Assembly: GCA_903866355.1 (NCBI GenBank)
Contig: CAIPNE010000198.1
Span: forward strand, 1-6,136
Reading direction: 5' to 3'
Origin: an uncultured Gammaproteobacteria bacterium
GTDB taxonomy: Bacteria > Pseudomonadota > Gammaproteobacteria > Ga0077536
DNA: 6,136 bases
Shown here: piece by piece, positions 1-5,759 of the stretch
Layout of the letters: each line of letters opens with the position of its first letter
Numbering within the stretch: the first letter of the stretch is position 1
Translations under genes and position numbers: made by a program
Notes under the pieces: model-generated
Database searches by the model: none
The model's input: the letters and a program-made list of their open reading frames with translations, nothing else
What the model was told of the DNA's origin: nothing

Positions 1-924
1 ATGGAAGTGCGTATTCCAGAGGGTTCGTTGCTGAAACCTCGGCACCCGGCGGCGCTGTCTTGTCGCACCCACGCGTTAGGCCGTATTTTCGATGTCATCA
101 GCGGGCTGCTAGGGCAGGGCAACCCGGATTTTCTGTGCGCCGCGGGTTTTTCCGACAGCCCCCATCTCATGTACTCGGGCTACGACCAAGCCGGCGAATG
201 GTTTCAGCTTTTTCAAATCGGGTTTGGTGGCATTCCGGGCACACCCTTTGGCGATGGTGCTGACGGCCATTCGCTGTGGCCCAATTTCACGAACGTGCCG
301 AACGAATATCTGGAAGCCTACTTCCCGCTGCGCATCGAAACCTACGAGACCATCGCGGACTCCGGTGGTGCGGGCAAGCATCGCGGCGGTAATGCCCTGC
401 GCGTGGCGTATCGATTTTTAGAGCCGGGCGAGATTTCCATCCACGATGACCGTTGGCTCACCTACCCTTGGGGGGTCAATGGCGGCACGCCGGGTCGGCG
501 CAGCCAAAAACGGTTGCTGCGGGCCGACGGCAGCGAGCAAATCTTGCCGGCGAAGTGCGACCGCGTGGTGGTGGCCACGGACGATCTGCTCTTGTTCGAA
601 ACTTGGGGCGGTGGTGGTTGGGGAGACGCCTACGCGCGCCCCGCAGAACTCGTGGCGCGTGATGTACGGCGTGGCTTGGTCACGGCCACCGGCGCGCAAC
701 GCTACGGGGTGGTGATGAACGCCAGAGGCGAGTTAGACGCCGCCGCCACGGCGCAGTTGCGTGGTGCGCGCACAGGGTTTGCACCGGCGGTGTTTGACCG
801 TGGCGGCGACATCGAGACGCTCAAAGCGCGCTGTTTGGCCGAGACCGGCCTGCCACCGCCCACCACGCCGGTGCCGGGGCGCGGGGCGGGTGGACGCCGC
901 GTGACGGTGCCCGGTCCCCGTTGA
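1..924 (+). CDS. Hydantoinase B/oxoprolinase-family subunit, C-terminal part (5' end off window)
   Basis: This is the C-terminal part of a HyuB-type protein. The family is the partner of HyuA in ATP-dependent N-methylhydantoinase, 5-oxoprolinase and acetophenone carboxylase-like enzymes, all cytoplasmic. Visible family blocks, in order, are a 'PEGSLLKPRHPAA' segment near residue 6, 'GGIPGTPFGDGADGHS' near 76-91, 'NVPNEYLEAYFPLRIETYE' near 99-117, 'DSGGAGKHRGG' near 121-131, the glycine-rich 'WGGGGWGD' near 202-209, and the usual closing 'DVRRGLVTATGAQRYGVVM'. HyuB proteins usually exceed 500 residues and the first visible residues already match the domain interior. The ATG at base 1 is therefore an internal Met and the gene continues to the left. 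The exact substrate (hydantoin, 5-oxoproline, aryl ketone or other) cannot be read from this part. A hyuA-like gene is probably just upstream, off the window. murI follows after 70 bases on the same strand. Confidence 0.9.
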   Translation: MEVRIPEGSLLKPRHPAALSCRTHALGRIFDVISGLLGQGNPDFLCAAGFSDSPHLMYSGYDQAGEWFQLFQIGFGGIPGTPFGDGADGHSLWPNFTNVPNEYLEAYFPLRIETYETIADSGGAGKHRGGNALRVAYRFLEPGEISIHDDRWLTYPWGVNGGTPGRRSQKRLLRADGSEQILPAKCDRVVVATDDLLLFETWGGGGWGDAYARPAELVARDVRRGLVTATGAQRYGVVMNARGELDAAATAQLRGARTGFAPAVFDRGGDIETLKARCLAETGLPPPTTPVPGRGAGGRRVTVPGPR

Positions 925-954
925 ACCGGCCGGCGCGCAACCCGGCGTTGGCAA

Positions 955-974
955 CCCGCCGCGCGCACGGCGGG
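955..974 (+). terminator. GC-rich hairpin between the hyuB-like gene and murI
   Basis: A perfect 7-bp stem (CCCGCCG at 955-961, CGGCGGG at 968-974) closes a 6-base loop. It lies 31 bases after the hyuB-like stop and 20 bases before the murI ATG. No T-tract follows, so it may be only a weak or partial terminator, an mRNA-stabilising structure, or part of a leader fold (see the adjacent palindrome). The fold is visible in the sequence; its function is inferred. Confidence 0.35.
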
Positions 975-989
975 TCCACCGGTGGCCCC
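972..989 (+). promoter_or_regulatory. Palindromic element at the murI ribosome-binding region
   Basis: CCACCGGTGG (976-985) is a 10-base perfect palindrome flanked by GGG (972-974) and CCC (987-989). It could fold as a short stem with one mismatch and a CCGG loop. The only purine-rich stretch placed as a ribosome-binding site for murI (GGTGG, 981-985, nine bases before the ATG) lies inside it. Its left GGG is shared with the upstream hairpin 955-974, so the two folds exclude each other. It could be a regulator site, a translation-tuning fold, or chance in GC-rich DNA. Confidence 0.25.
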
Positions 990-994
990 GCATA

Positions 995-1852
995 ATGGAC
1001 GCCAGTGCACCGATAGGCGTGTTTGATTCCGGCATTGGTGGCTGGACGGTGTTACGTGAAATTCGCCGTGAACTGCCTGCTGAGGCGTTGTTGTATGTCG
1101 CCGATGCGGCCGGCGCGCCCTACGGCGATCGCGCACCAGAGTTTATTGCCGCGCGTGCACTGGCGATTGCCGACTGGCTGCAGGCGGCTGGAGCCAAAGC
1201 CTTGGTAGTGGCTTGTAATACCGCCACGAGTGCGGCGGTGGCGCAATTGCGCCGTCAGCACACTTTACCTATCGTTGCGATTGAACCCGCCGTGAAACCC
1301 GCGGCGCTGCTGACACGCTCGGGCATCATCGGCGTGCTGGCGACGAGCCACACGGTGGCCGGTGGGAATTTTTCGCGGCTGCGCGACGCCCTCGGTGGCA
1401 ATGTCACCATCCTCGCGCAGGCCTGCCCGGGCTTGGTTGAACAAGTGGAAGCAGGGGTTCTCGATGGCCCCGTCACGCGCGGCCTGCTCAGCCGTTATGT
1501 CACGCCGTTGCTGGCGCAAGGGGCCGATACCTTGGTGCTGGCCTGCACGCATTACCCGTGGTTGGCGCCCCTGCTGCGCGAACTCGTGGGGCCAGAGGTT
1601 ACGGTGGTCGATCCCGCCCCGGCGGTTGCACGCGAACTGCGGCGACGACTGACCTTGGCGGAATTGTTAGCACCAGCCGGGGTTAGCCTACCGACCCGCG
1701 CTGTCACCACCGGGGATCCCCAACGCTTGCGCGAACAACTCGATCGGCTGGGCGAAGTGACGACTAGCGTCTCCGGCATCGAATTACCACTGAGGAGCGC
1801 GCCTCACGCCCTTAGTCCTACAGGTGTCCAACCTCGGAGTAGCACACCATGA
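995..1852 (+). CDS. murI: Glutamate racemase
   Basis: Cofactor-independent racemase interconverting L- and D-glutamate in the cytoplasm; D-glutamate is used by MurD for peptidoglycan. The protein has 285 residues. Diagnostic blocks are 'FDSGIGG' at 10-16 (Asp11 and Ser12 of the active site), 'APYGDR' at 41-46, 'ACNTAT' with catalytic Cys74, 'IEPAVKPA' near 94, and 'ACTHYP' with catalytic Cys184 and His186. Both cysteines are present, so it should be active. The start at 995 places FDSGIGG at the family-typical distance, although the Shine-Dalgarno is weak. Position 17 is Trp, where family members usually have Leu (GGLTV). The expected family end is near 'SVSGIEL'; about 20 more proline/serine-rich residues follow, reaching into the junction with the next gene. 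True MurI motifs argue against an aspartate/hydantoin racemase (HyuE) despite the HyuB-type neighbour. Confidence 0.95.
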   Translation: MDASAPIGVFDSGIGGWTVLREIRRELPAEALLYVADAAGAPYGDRAPEFIAARALAIADWLQAAGAKALVVACNTATSAAVAQLRRQHTLPIVAIEPAVKPAALLTRSGIIGVLATSHTVAGGNFSRLRDALGGNVTILAQACPGLVEQVEAGVLDGPVTRGLLSRYVTPLLAQGADTLVLACTHYPWLAPLLRELVGPEVTVVDPAPAVARELRRRLTLAELLAPAGVSLPTRAVTTGDPQRLREQLDRLGEVTTSVSGIELPLRSAPHALSPTGVQPRSSTP

Positions 1853-1944
1853 AGCACCGCATTATCCAACGTACTCGTGCCACCACGCGCCGGGGTTTCC
1901 GTCATCTGTTCATGGCCCAGTGCACGGGTTGGGGGGTGGCATGA
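1849..1944 (+). CDS. Possible 31-residue basic small protein linking murI and the dehydrogenase
   Basis: A short frame opens with ATG at 1849 inside the murI stop (ATGA 1849-1852) and ends with TGA at 1942-1944 inside the dehydrogenase start (ATGA 1941-1944). It is preceded by CGGAG (1835-1839) at nine bases, a better Shine-Dalgarno than murI itself has. The peptide begins MKHRIIQRTRATTRRG and has six Arg, one Lys, two His and no acidic residue. It resembles no family I know. It could be a genuine small protein, a translational-coupling peptide that carries ribosomes across the gap, or a chance frame. The double ATGA overlap is the main reason to list it. Confidence 0.35.
   Translation: MKHRIIQRTRATTRRGFRHLFMAQCTGWGVA
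1931..1939 (+). promoter_or_regulatory. G-rich ribosome-binding region that decides the dehydrogenase start
   Basis: The run GGGGGGTGG lies just upstream of the ATG at 1941 and is the only purine-rich stretch near a candidate start. GTG codons at 1824 and 1920 in the same frame lack a comparable signal and would add residues with no family resemblance. It is not a canonical AGGAGG, so ribosomes arriving by coupling from the upstream frames may matter. Confidence 0.4.
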
Positions 1945-2942
1945 CGAGCCAGACAGCACCGCTGCGGGTCGCCTTGTGCGTGCGTGGCTATCAGCGAATA
2001 TTCGAGATTTTGCGCGACGCTTTGCCGGGCGACGAAGTCTTTGAGTGTGGGGCGGATGAAGTAGTGTTAGCGGCGCGCGACGCCGATGTGCTCATTCCCA
2101 TCATGACCCGGATACCGCCCGCAGCGCTTGCGTCACCCCGGCTAAAACTGGTTCAGCAATATGGGGTGGGCTTGGACATTGTGGATATCGCTGCCGCCAC
2201 CGCCGCGGGCGTGTGGGTGGCCAATGTGCCGAGTGTGGGCACTGGCAATGCGGAATCAGTGGCAGAACTGGCGATTGCCCATCTGCTGATGCTCACTCGG
2301 CAGTTACCGCTCGCGCAGCAACGTTTCCGGGAACGCCGCTTCGGTGCGCCACTGGCCCAATCGCTGTGGCGCAGCACGGTGCTCATTTTAGGTTACGGCG
2401 GGATTGGCGAGGAAATTGCGCGTCGGCTCGCCGGGTTTGGTTGTCGGGTGATCGCGGTGTCTCAACATGGCCCGCAAGGGCTGCGCCCACGTGATCCCAG
2501 CGTACCCTTGGCGCGGCATGTGGCAATGGCCGATTTACACGAGGTTTTAGGGGAGGCCGATGCGGTGGTCATCGGCGCGCCCGCCACGCCAGAAAACCTG
2601 AGCTTGGTGAACGCTGCGATGATTGCCCGCATGAAACGCGGCGTTTTTGTGGTCAATATCGCGCGCGGCCAAGTGCTGGATTACGCCGCCCTGCTGGCAG
2701 GTTTACGCAGCGGCCACATCGCCGGCGCGGGCTTAGATGTGTTCTGGCAAGAGCCTTTTGATCCGGGTGATCCCTTGCTGCTAGAGAATGTCATTCCAAC
2801 CCCGCACGTGGGGGGCGTGACGGTGCGCAGCCTGGAAGGCATTGCGCTCGCGGTGGCGGCGAATCTGGATGCGTTACGCGCCGGGCAGCCGCTCGCGTGT
2901 TGCGTGAATCCGCAGGCGACCAAAGCTCGCGCCGGCACCTAA
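1941..2942 (+). CDS. D-2-hydroxyacid dehydrogenase family protein (NAD(P)-dependent)
   Basis: A 333-residue member of the D-isomer-specific 2-hydroxyacid dehydrogenase family, which reversibly reduces 2-oxo acids to D-2-hydroxy acids in the cytoplasm. Examples are phosphoglycerate, glyoxylate/hydroxypyruvate and D-lactate dehydrogenases. Seen here are the substrate-domain segment 'QQYGVGLDIVDIAAATAAGVWVAN', the nucleotide-binding GYGGIG at 151-156, catalytic Arg242 in 'NIARGQ', Glu271 in 'DVFWQEP' and His289 in 'TPHVGG'. The full Arg/Glu/His triad is in order and length is family-typical. There is no C-terminal ACT domain, so it is not the long SerA form. The acceptor that sets NAD versus NADP choice follows 'VIAV' as Ser-Gln-His rather than Asp, so NADP use is possible but unproven. 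Start 1941 is chosen because 'LRVALCVRG' opens the domain. It overlaps the small frame 1849-1944. Substrate unknown. Confidence 0.9.
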   Translation: MTSQTAPLRVALCVRGYQRIFEILRDALPGDEVFECGADEVVLAARDADVLIPIMTRIPPAALASPRLKLVQQYGVGLDIVDIAAATAAGVWVANVPSVGTGNAESVAELAIAHLLMLTRQLPLAQQRFRERRFGAPLAQSLWRSTVLILGYGGIGEEIARRLAGFGCRVIAVSQHGPQGLRPRDPSVPLARHVAMADLHEVLGEADAVVIGAPATPENLSLVNAAMIARMKRGVFVVNIARGQVLDYAALLAGLRSGHIAGAGLDVFWQEPFDPGDPLLLENVIPTPHVGGVTVRSLEGIALAVAANLDALRAGQPLACCVNPQATKARAGT

Positions 2943-2979
2943 GATACGGTCCACCAGGGCCTGTGATACGGACCGCCAG
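2943..2979 (+). repeat. Two imperfect 15-base direct repeats, 22 bases apart
   Basis: GATACGGTCCACCAG (2943-2957) and GATACGGACCGCCAG (2965-2979) match at 13 of 15 positions. Their starts are 22 bases apart, about two helical turns, so both would face the same side of the DNA. They begin directly after the dehydrogenase stop and lie upstream of the EthD gene. Such a layout suits a dimeric or tandem regulator site, but a simple local duplication would look the same. I see no clear -35/-10 pair nearby. Confidence 0.45.
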
Positions 2980-2991
2980 CCGGTTTTGGCG
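2974..2991 (+). other. Short inverted repeat overlapping the second direct repeat
   Basis: CGCCA (2974-2978) and TGGCG (2987-2991) form a 5-bp stem with an 8-base loop. No T-run follows. It is too weak to call a terminator with any force and could be chance. Confidence 0.2.
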
Positions 2992-3001
2992 CGTGCGGCC
3001 A

Positions 3002-3030
3002 CCAACAACACAAAAAAAACAAAGGGGCAG
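3002..3030 (+). promoter_or_regulatory. A-rich leader and ribosome-binding site of the EthD-like gene
   Basis: A stretch of almost only A and C (3001-3023), including a run of eight A, stands out from the surrounding GC-rich DNA. It leads into AGGGG (3023-3027), five bases before the ATG at 3033. An unstructured A-rich leader with a good Shine-Dalgarno suggests efficient, independent translation, unlike the coupled starts upstream. No promoter is certain. Confidence 0.5.
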
Positions 3031-3032
3031 AC

Positions 3033-3722
3033 ATGATTAAAGGAATTGCGTTAGTGACCAAGAAGCCGGGTCTCGATGAGGCCGAGTTTCATCGCTATTG
3101 GCGGGAGGTGCACGGGCCGTTGGCGTTGCGCATGCCCACGCTGCGGCGCTACGTGCAGAGCCACCGCCTAGCGGAACCGCTGCCGGGTTTTGATCAGGTA
3201 CCTTACGATGGCGTGGCTGAAATCTGGTTTGATACCCTCGCCGACATCACTAATCTGGGGCAAAACCCGGACTACATCACCGGCGCGCAGGCCGATGAGC
3301 CTAATTTTATCGAGATGGAGAAACTCGCTTTTCTGGCCACCCGCGAGCACGTGTTTATTGAAGGGCCGCCGATGACGCGCGACACCACGTGGATCAAAGC
3401 GATTTTCTTGCTGCGCCGTCGCCCAGACCTCTCCGTGGCGCAATTCCAAGACTACTGGATTAACGGCCACGCCCCGCAGATTCCGCGTGACGCCGGGATA
3501 ATGCGCTACGTGCAGTGTCATCAATTGCCCGAAACCTACGCCGCCGGCGCGCCCGCCTACGATGGGATGGCGGAATTATGGTTTGAAGATCACGCCGCGT
3601 TTCTGGCTTATTGGAGCAGTCCGCGCATCCAGAAAATATTTGGCGATGATGCCCCGCGTTTTCTGGACGGTGCCAACTGCACGGGCTTTCTCGCGCAGGA
3701 GTATCGGGTTCGCTGGCCGTAA
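3033..3722 (+). CDS. Tandem EthD-like domain protein
   Basis: A 229-residue protein built from two copies of a ferredoxin-like alpha/beta-barrel (EthD) domain, about residues 1-110 and 118-229. Internal matches occur at a constant offset of about 119 residues: F19-x-x-YW23 with H27-GP versus F138-x-x-YW142 with H146-AP; RYVQ at 39-42 versus 158-161; YDGVAEIWF at 58-66 versus YDGMAELWF at 176-184. EthD-family proteins are small cytoplasmic proteins that usually dimerise. The founding member is needed for ethyl tert-butyl ether degradation, and relatives occur in aromatic and polyketide pathways. The fused pair probably forms an intramolecular version of that dimer (inference). There is no signal peptide and no cofactor motif. 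Its reaction is unknown; the position beside HyuB-like and dehydrogenase genes points to catabolism. It is convergent with hisC. Confidence 0.88.
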   Translation: MIKGIALVTKKPGLDEAEFHRYWREVHGPLALRMPTLRRYVQSHRLAEPLPGFDQVPYDGVAEIWFDTLADITNLGQNPDYITGAQADEPNFIEMEKLAFLATREHVFIEGPPMTRDTTWIKAIFLLRRRPDLSVAQFQDYWINGHAPQIPRDAGIMRYVQCHQLPETYAAGAPAYDGMAELWFEDHAAFLAYWSSPRIQKIFGDDAPRFLDGANCTGFLAQEYRVRWP

Positions 3723-3748
3723 GCGGCGGTACTGCAACGGCTAGGCAC

Positions 3749-3777
3749 GGGCCGGAACCTGCATGGCAGGCCGGCCC
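3749..3777. terminator. Bidirectional hairpin between convergent genes
   Basis: GGGCCGG (3749-3755) pairs with CCGGCCC (3771-3777). After an AA bulge, CCTGC (3758-3762) pairs with GCAGG (3766-3770) around a three-base ATG loop, giving 12 base pairs. It lies 27 bases past the EthD-like stop and 25 bases past the hisC stop on the other strand. A shared terminator is the natural reading. No T-tract is present on either side, so intrinsic termination would depend on stem strength, or the hairpin may instead protect 3' ends after Rho-dependent termination. Confidence 0.6.
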
Positions 3778-3801
3778 CGCACCGCTAGGGCGGCGGCAAC
3801 A

Positions 3802-4860
3802 TTAAGCCAAAATCTCGCGCAACGCCGTGCTTAGCGCGGCGCATTCGTCGTCCGTGCCGATCGTAATCCGCAGAAATTGCGCGATTCGCGGCAATGGAAA
3901 ATGGCGCACGATGATGCGGCGATGGCGGAGCGCTTGCTGCAGGCTTGCGGCGTCGTGATGGGGGTGGCGAACGAACACAAAATTCGCGCCTGAGGGCAAC
4001 ACCTCGAAAGCCAATTCGGTGAGGTCAGCAACCAGCCGCTCGCGACTGGCGATGACCGCGCGCCGGGTGTGCTCGAAATCCGCGACATCGCCAAACGCGG
4101 CGACCGCGCCGGCGAGCGCCAAGCGGTCTAGCGGATAAGAATTGAAACTATTTTTGACCCGTTCCAGTCCGGCAATGAGCGCCGGATCCCCCAACGCATA
4201 GCCCACCCGCAAGCCGGCGAGCGAGCGGGCCTTCGACAACGTGTGGGTGATCAGCAAATTGGGGTAGCGAGGCACCAACGACACGGCGCTGTCGGTGCCA
4301 AAATCAACATACGCTTCGTCGATCACCACCACGACATCCGGCTGTGCGGCCAGAATTTTTTCGACGTCTGCGAGTGGCATCGCACGACCCGTCGGGGCGT
4401 TGGGATTGGGCACGATAATGCCCCCAGCGGGCCGCGCGTAGTCGGCTGCTGAGATGCTGAAATCGTCCCGCAACGGGACGGTCTCGAAGGCGATGTCATA
4501 AAGCCGGCAATACACCGGGTAAAAGCTGTAGGTGATGTCGGGAAACAGCAACGGCAGGGGCTGTTTTAGCAGGCCTAAAAACGTGTGCGCTAACACTTCA
4601 TCCGAGCCATTGCCCACAAAGACGCAGTCCGGCGTGAGGTTAAAATTCTGCGCAATAACGGCTTTCAGCTGCTCGGCGTTGGGATCGGGATAGCGCCGTA
4701 ACAAGCCGTCCGTGGCGGCCACGATGGCGGCTAGCACCTGCGGCGAGGGCGGGTAGGGGTTCTCGTTGGTATTGAGCTTGATGAGATTGTCGAGCTTTGG
4801 TTGTTCGCCCGGCACATAGGGCTCAAGCCCCTGTACGACTTTGCTCCAATAACGGCTCAT
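3802..4860 (-). CDS. hisC: Histidinol-phosphate aminotransferase
   Basis: PLP-dependent class I/II aminotransferase converting imidazole-acetol phosphate and glutamate to histidinol phosphate and 2-oxoglutarate in histidine synthesis; some HisC paralogues also act on aromatic amino acids. The 352-residue length is typical. Visible are 'LNTNENPYPPSP' at 29-40, 'GNGSDE' at 83-88, 'NPNAPTG' at 152-158, 'DEAYVDF' at 181-187 (Asp181 for the pyridine nitrogen, Tyr184), the Schiff-base Lys210 in 'SKARSLAGLR', and Arg330 in 'FLRITIG' for the substrate carboxylate/phosphate. Start 4860 is chosen because 'MSRYWSKVV' is the family opening and AGGGG lies at 4871-4875; an upstream in-frame start at 4920 would add 20 unrelated residues inside the neighbouring gene. 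The start overlaps the stop of the exported-protein gene (ATGA 4857-4860), so translation is probably coupled. No other his gene is in view. Confidence 0.93.
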   Translation of the reverse strand: MSRYWSKVVQGLEPYVPGEQPKLDNLIKLNTNENPYPPSPQVLAAIVAATDGLLRRYPDPNAEQLKAVIAQNFNLTPDCVFVGNGSDEVLAHTFLGLLKQPLPLLFPDITYSFYPVYCRLYDIAFETVPLRDDFSISAADYARPAGGIIVPNPNAPTGRAMPLADVEKILAAQPDVVVVIDEAYVDFGTDSAVSLVPRYPNLLITHTLSKARSLAGLRVGYALGDPALIAGLERVKNSFNSYPLDRLALAGAVAAFGDVADFEHTRRAVIASRERLVADLTELAFEVLPSGANFVFVRHPHHDAASLQQALRHRRIIVRHFPLPRIAQFLRITIGTDDECAALSTALREILA

Positions 4861-5651
4861 GGCGTGTGTGCCCCTGGTTGGTGGTGTAAGACCGACATTT
4901 TGCCTTTGGCCACTTCCCACATTTTGAGATCCGAGGTCACCACAAACAACGGCATTCCGTAGAGCAGGCTGAGTAAGACGTGGCTTTCGAGCGGCGTTGC
5001 GGCCAGCAGGTTGCGCACACTCAAGCCGTGCTTGCCATGGGTGGCGGCGGCCTCTTCCAGTTGTTTGCGCGGGCCGGCGGTGCAGCTGGTGGCCAGCGGT
5101 TCCGTGTTTTCGATGGTCTGCCCATCGGCGCTGAGCGTGAAGCGTACGTGGCCGCCTAGCATGATTTGCGTGGGATCTTCGCTGTCGGCGATGGCATAGA
5201 CCAGCATCCCCTCGCCATCCGGATCCGGCACCACCAGGGTGTTATACCGACCATCACAGCGCGTGCTGACATCTGCCGAGACCTGTCCTCTGGCCGTCGC
5301 CTGCGCCATTTGCGCTGCGCTGAGGACGGGGTCGCTAGGCACCTGCAAGACCGGCAAAAGTAGATCAGTGAACACCGCATCAACGGCTGATTCGTAGTGC
5401 TGATCAACCCGCCGCAAGTAGCGCACGACCATGTGTTGCGCGTCGCCCGAGGTGATGTACCCCACGATGCGCTCGGCCTCCACATCGAAGTTATCGCTTA
5501 ACAGATCCGAGGCGATGGCCACCCGCCGTTCCTGATCGTAGAGCGCGCGCCCCACTTGCTCGGTGGTGGCGTGATCGAAAACCCGCAGCGGCGCGCGGGC
5601 GCATGCGTTGGTGCTAAGCAGGACTAACAAAAAGGCAAGCAGTGTGGGCAT
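4857..5651 (-). CDS. Hypothetical exported protein upstream of hisC
   Basis: I do not recognise a named family. The 264-residue protein opens with a hydrophobic stretch (residues 3-13, 'TLLAFLLVLLS') ending in 'TNACARAP'. This looks like a signal peptide cleaved near Ala18 or Ala20, although it lacks the usual positive residue near Met1. The Cys17 context (T-N-A-C) is a poor lipobox. The mature part is mixed and acidic in its first half. Cys132 and Cys190 are the only mature cysteines and could form a periplasmic disulfide. A polar linker follows near 191-208, then a block ending 'LLSLLYGMPLFVVTSDLKMWEVAKGKM', which looks like a folded beta-rich end. No catalytic motif is evident. The ribosome-binding site is weak. 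It lies 108 bases downstream of the SDR gene and overlaps hisC by four bases. The link with hisC is positional only. Confidence 0.7.
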   Translation of the reverse strand: MPTLLAFLLVLLSTNACARAPLRVFDHATTEQVGRALYDQERRVAIASDLLSDNFDVEAERIVGYITSGDAQHMVVRYLRRVDQHYESAVDAVFTDLLLPVLQVPSDPVLSAAQMAQATARGQVSADVSTRCDGRYNTLVVPDPDGEGMLVYAIADSEDPTQIMLGGHVRFTLSADGQTIENTEPLATSCTAGPRKQLEEAAATHGKHGLSVRNLLAATPLESHVLLSLLYGMPLFVVTSDLKMWEVAKGKMSVLHHQPGAHTP

Positions 5652-5707
5652 CAGTGGCTCGTGTCGGTGGTCATGGTCAGGGTGCTCACGCGGTTCATGC
5701 GGTTCAT
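5651..5707 (-). CDS. Possible 18-residue leader frame before the exported-protein gene
   Basis: A short frame (MNRMNRVSTLTMTTDTSH) ends with TGA sharing one base with the ATG of the exported-protein gene (TGATG). It has no visible Shine-Dalgarno and its first codons come from a 9-base tandem repeat. It could support reinitiation at the weak start that follows, but chance is the more likely explanation. Confidence 0.15.
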   Translation of the reverse strand: MNRMNRVSTLTMTTDTSH

Positions 5708-5759
5708 GCGGGCTGGCGTGCCGGGCGGCGGCGCTGACTTTAGGTGGGTCAGGGCCGCC
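5652..5759 (-). other. Gap between SDR and exported-protein genes; open, His-rich frame
   Basis: The 108 bases hold no clear promoter or terminator. Read on the - strand in the frame shared by both flanking genes, they contain no stop: 36 codons run from the SDR TGA to the next ATG. They include seven His, six of them in a run of 'HEPHEPREHPDHDHRHEP' type (5661-5708, with another His at 5718-5720). No ATG, GTG or TTG lies in this frame, so it is probably untranslated spacer. Confidence 0.4.
5691..5711. repeat. 9-base tandem repeat, 2.3 copies
   Basis: CGGTTCATG occurs twice without interruption (5691-5699, 5700-5708) and CGG begins a third copy. It sits in the 108-base gap between the SDR and exported-protein genes. 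Because the unit is three codons long, copy-number change would not shift a frame. It could vary by slippage. Confidence 0.6.

Noticed and set aside
1..3. ATG at base 1 as the start of the hyuB-like gene
   Set aside because: The first residues already match the interior of the HyuB domain and the length is far below the family's; the start is off the window.
702..1136. 144-codon reverse-strand frame across the hyuB-murI junction
   Set aside because: It is Arg/Pro/Ala-rich antisense of two well-supported genes with no family resemblance; typical of GC-rich shadow frames.
995..1852. Hydantoin/aspartate racemase (HyuE-like) as the identity of the racemase
   Set aside because: The FDSGIGG, ACNTAT and ACTHYP blocks are those of MurI, despite the hydantoinase-type neighbour.
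1824..1940. Upstream GTG starts (1824, 1920) that would lengthen the D-2-hydroxyacid dehydrogenase by up to 39 residues
   Set aside because: The added residues are His/Pro-rich with no family match, there is no Shine-Dalgarno, and the domain begins cleanly after the ATG at 1941.
3168..3524. 118-codon reverse-strand frame inside the EthD-like gene
   Set aside because: It lies wholly antisense to a strongly supported duplicated-domain protein and shows no motif.
4861..4920. 20-residue N-terminal extension of HisC
   Set aside because: It is read inside the upstream gene, does not resemble HisC, and the ATG at 4860 has a better ribosome-binding site and the family-typical opening.
5598..5606. 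Lipoprotein cleavage site at Cys17 of the exported protein
   Set aside because: The residues before the Cys (Thr-Asn-Ala) do not fit the usual Leu-Ala/Ser-Gly/Ala pattern, so ordinary signal peptidase cleavage is more likely.
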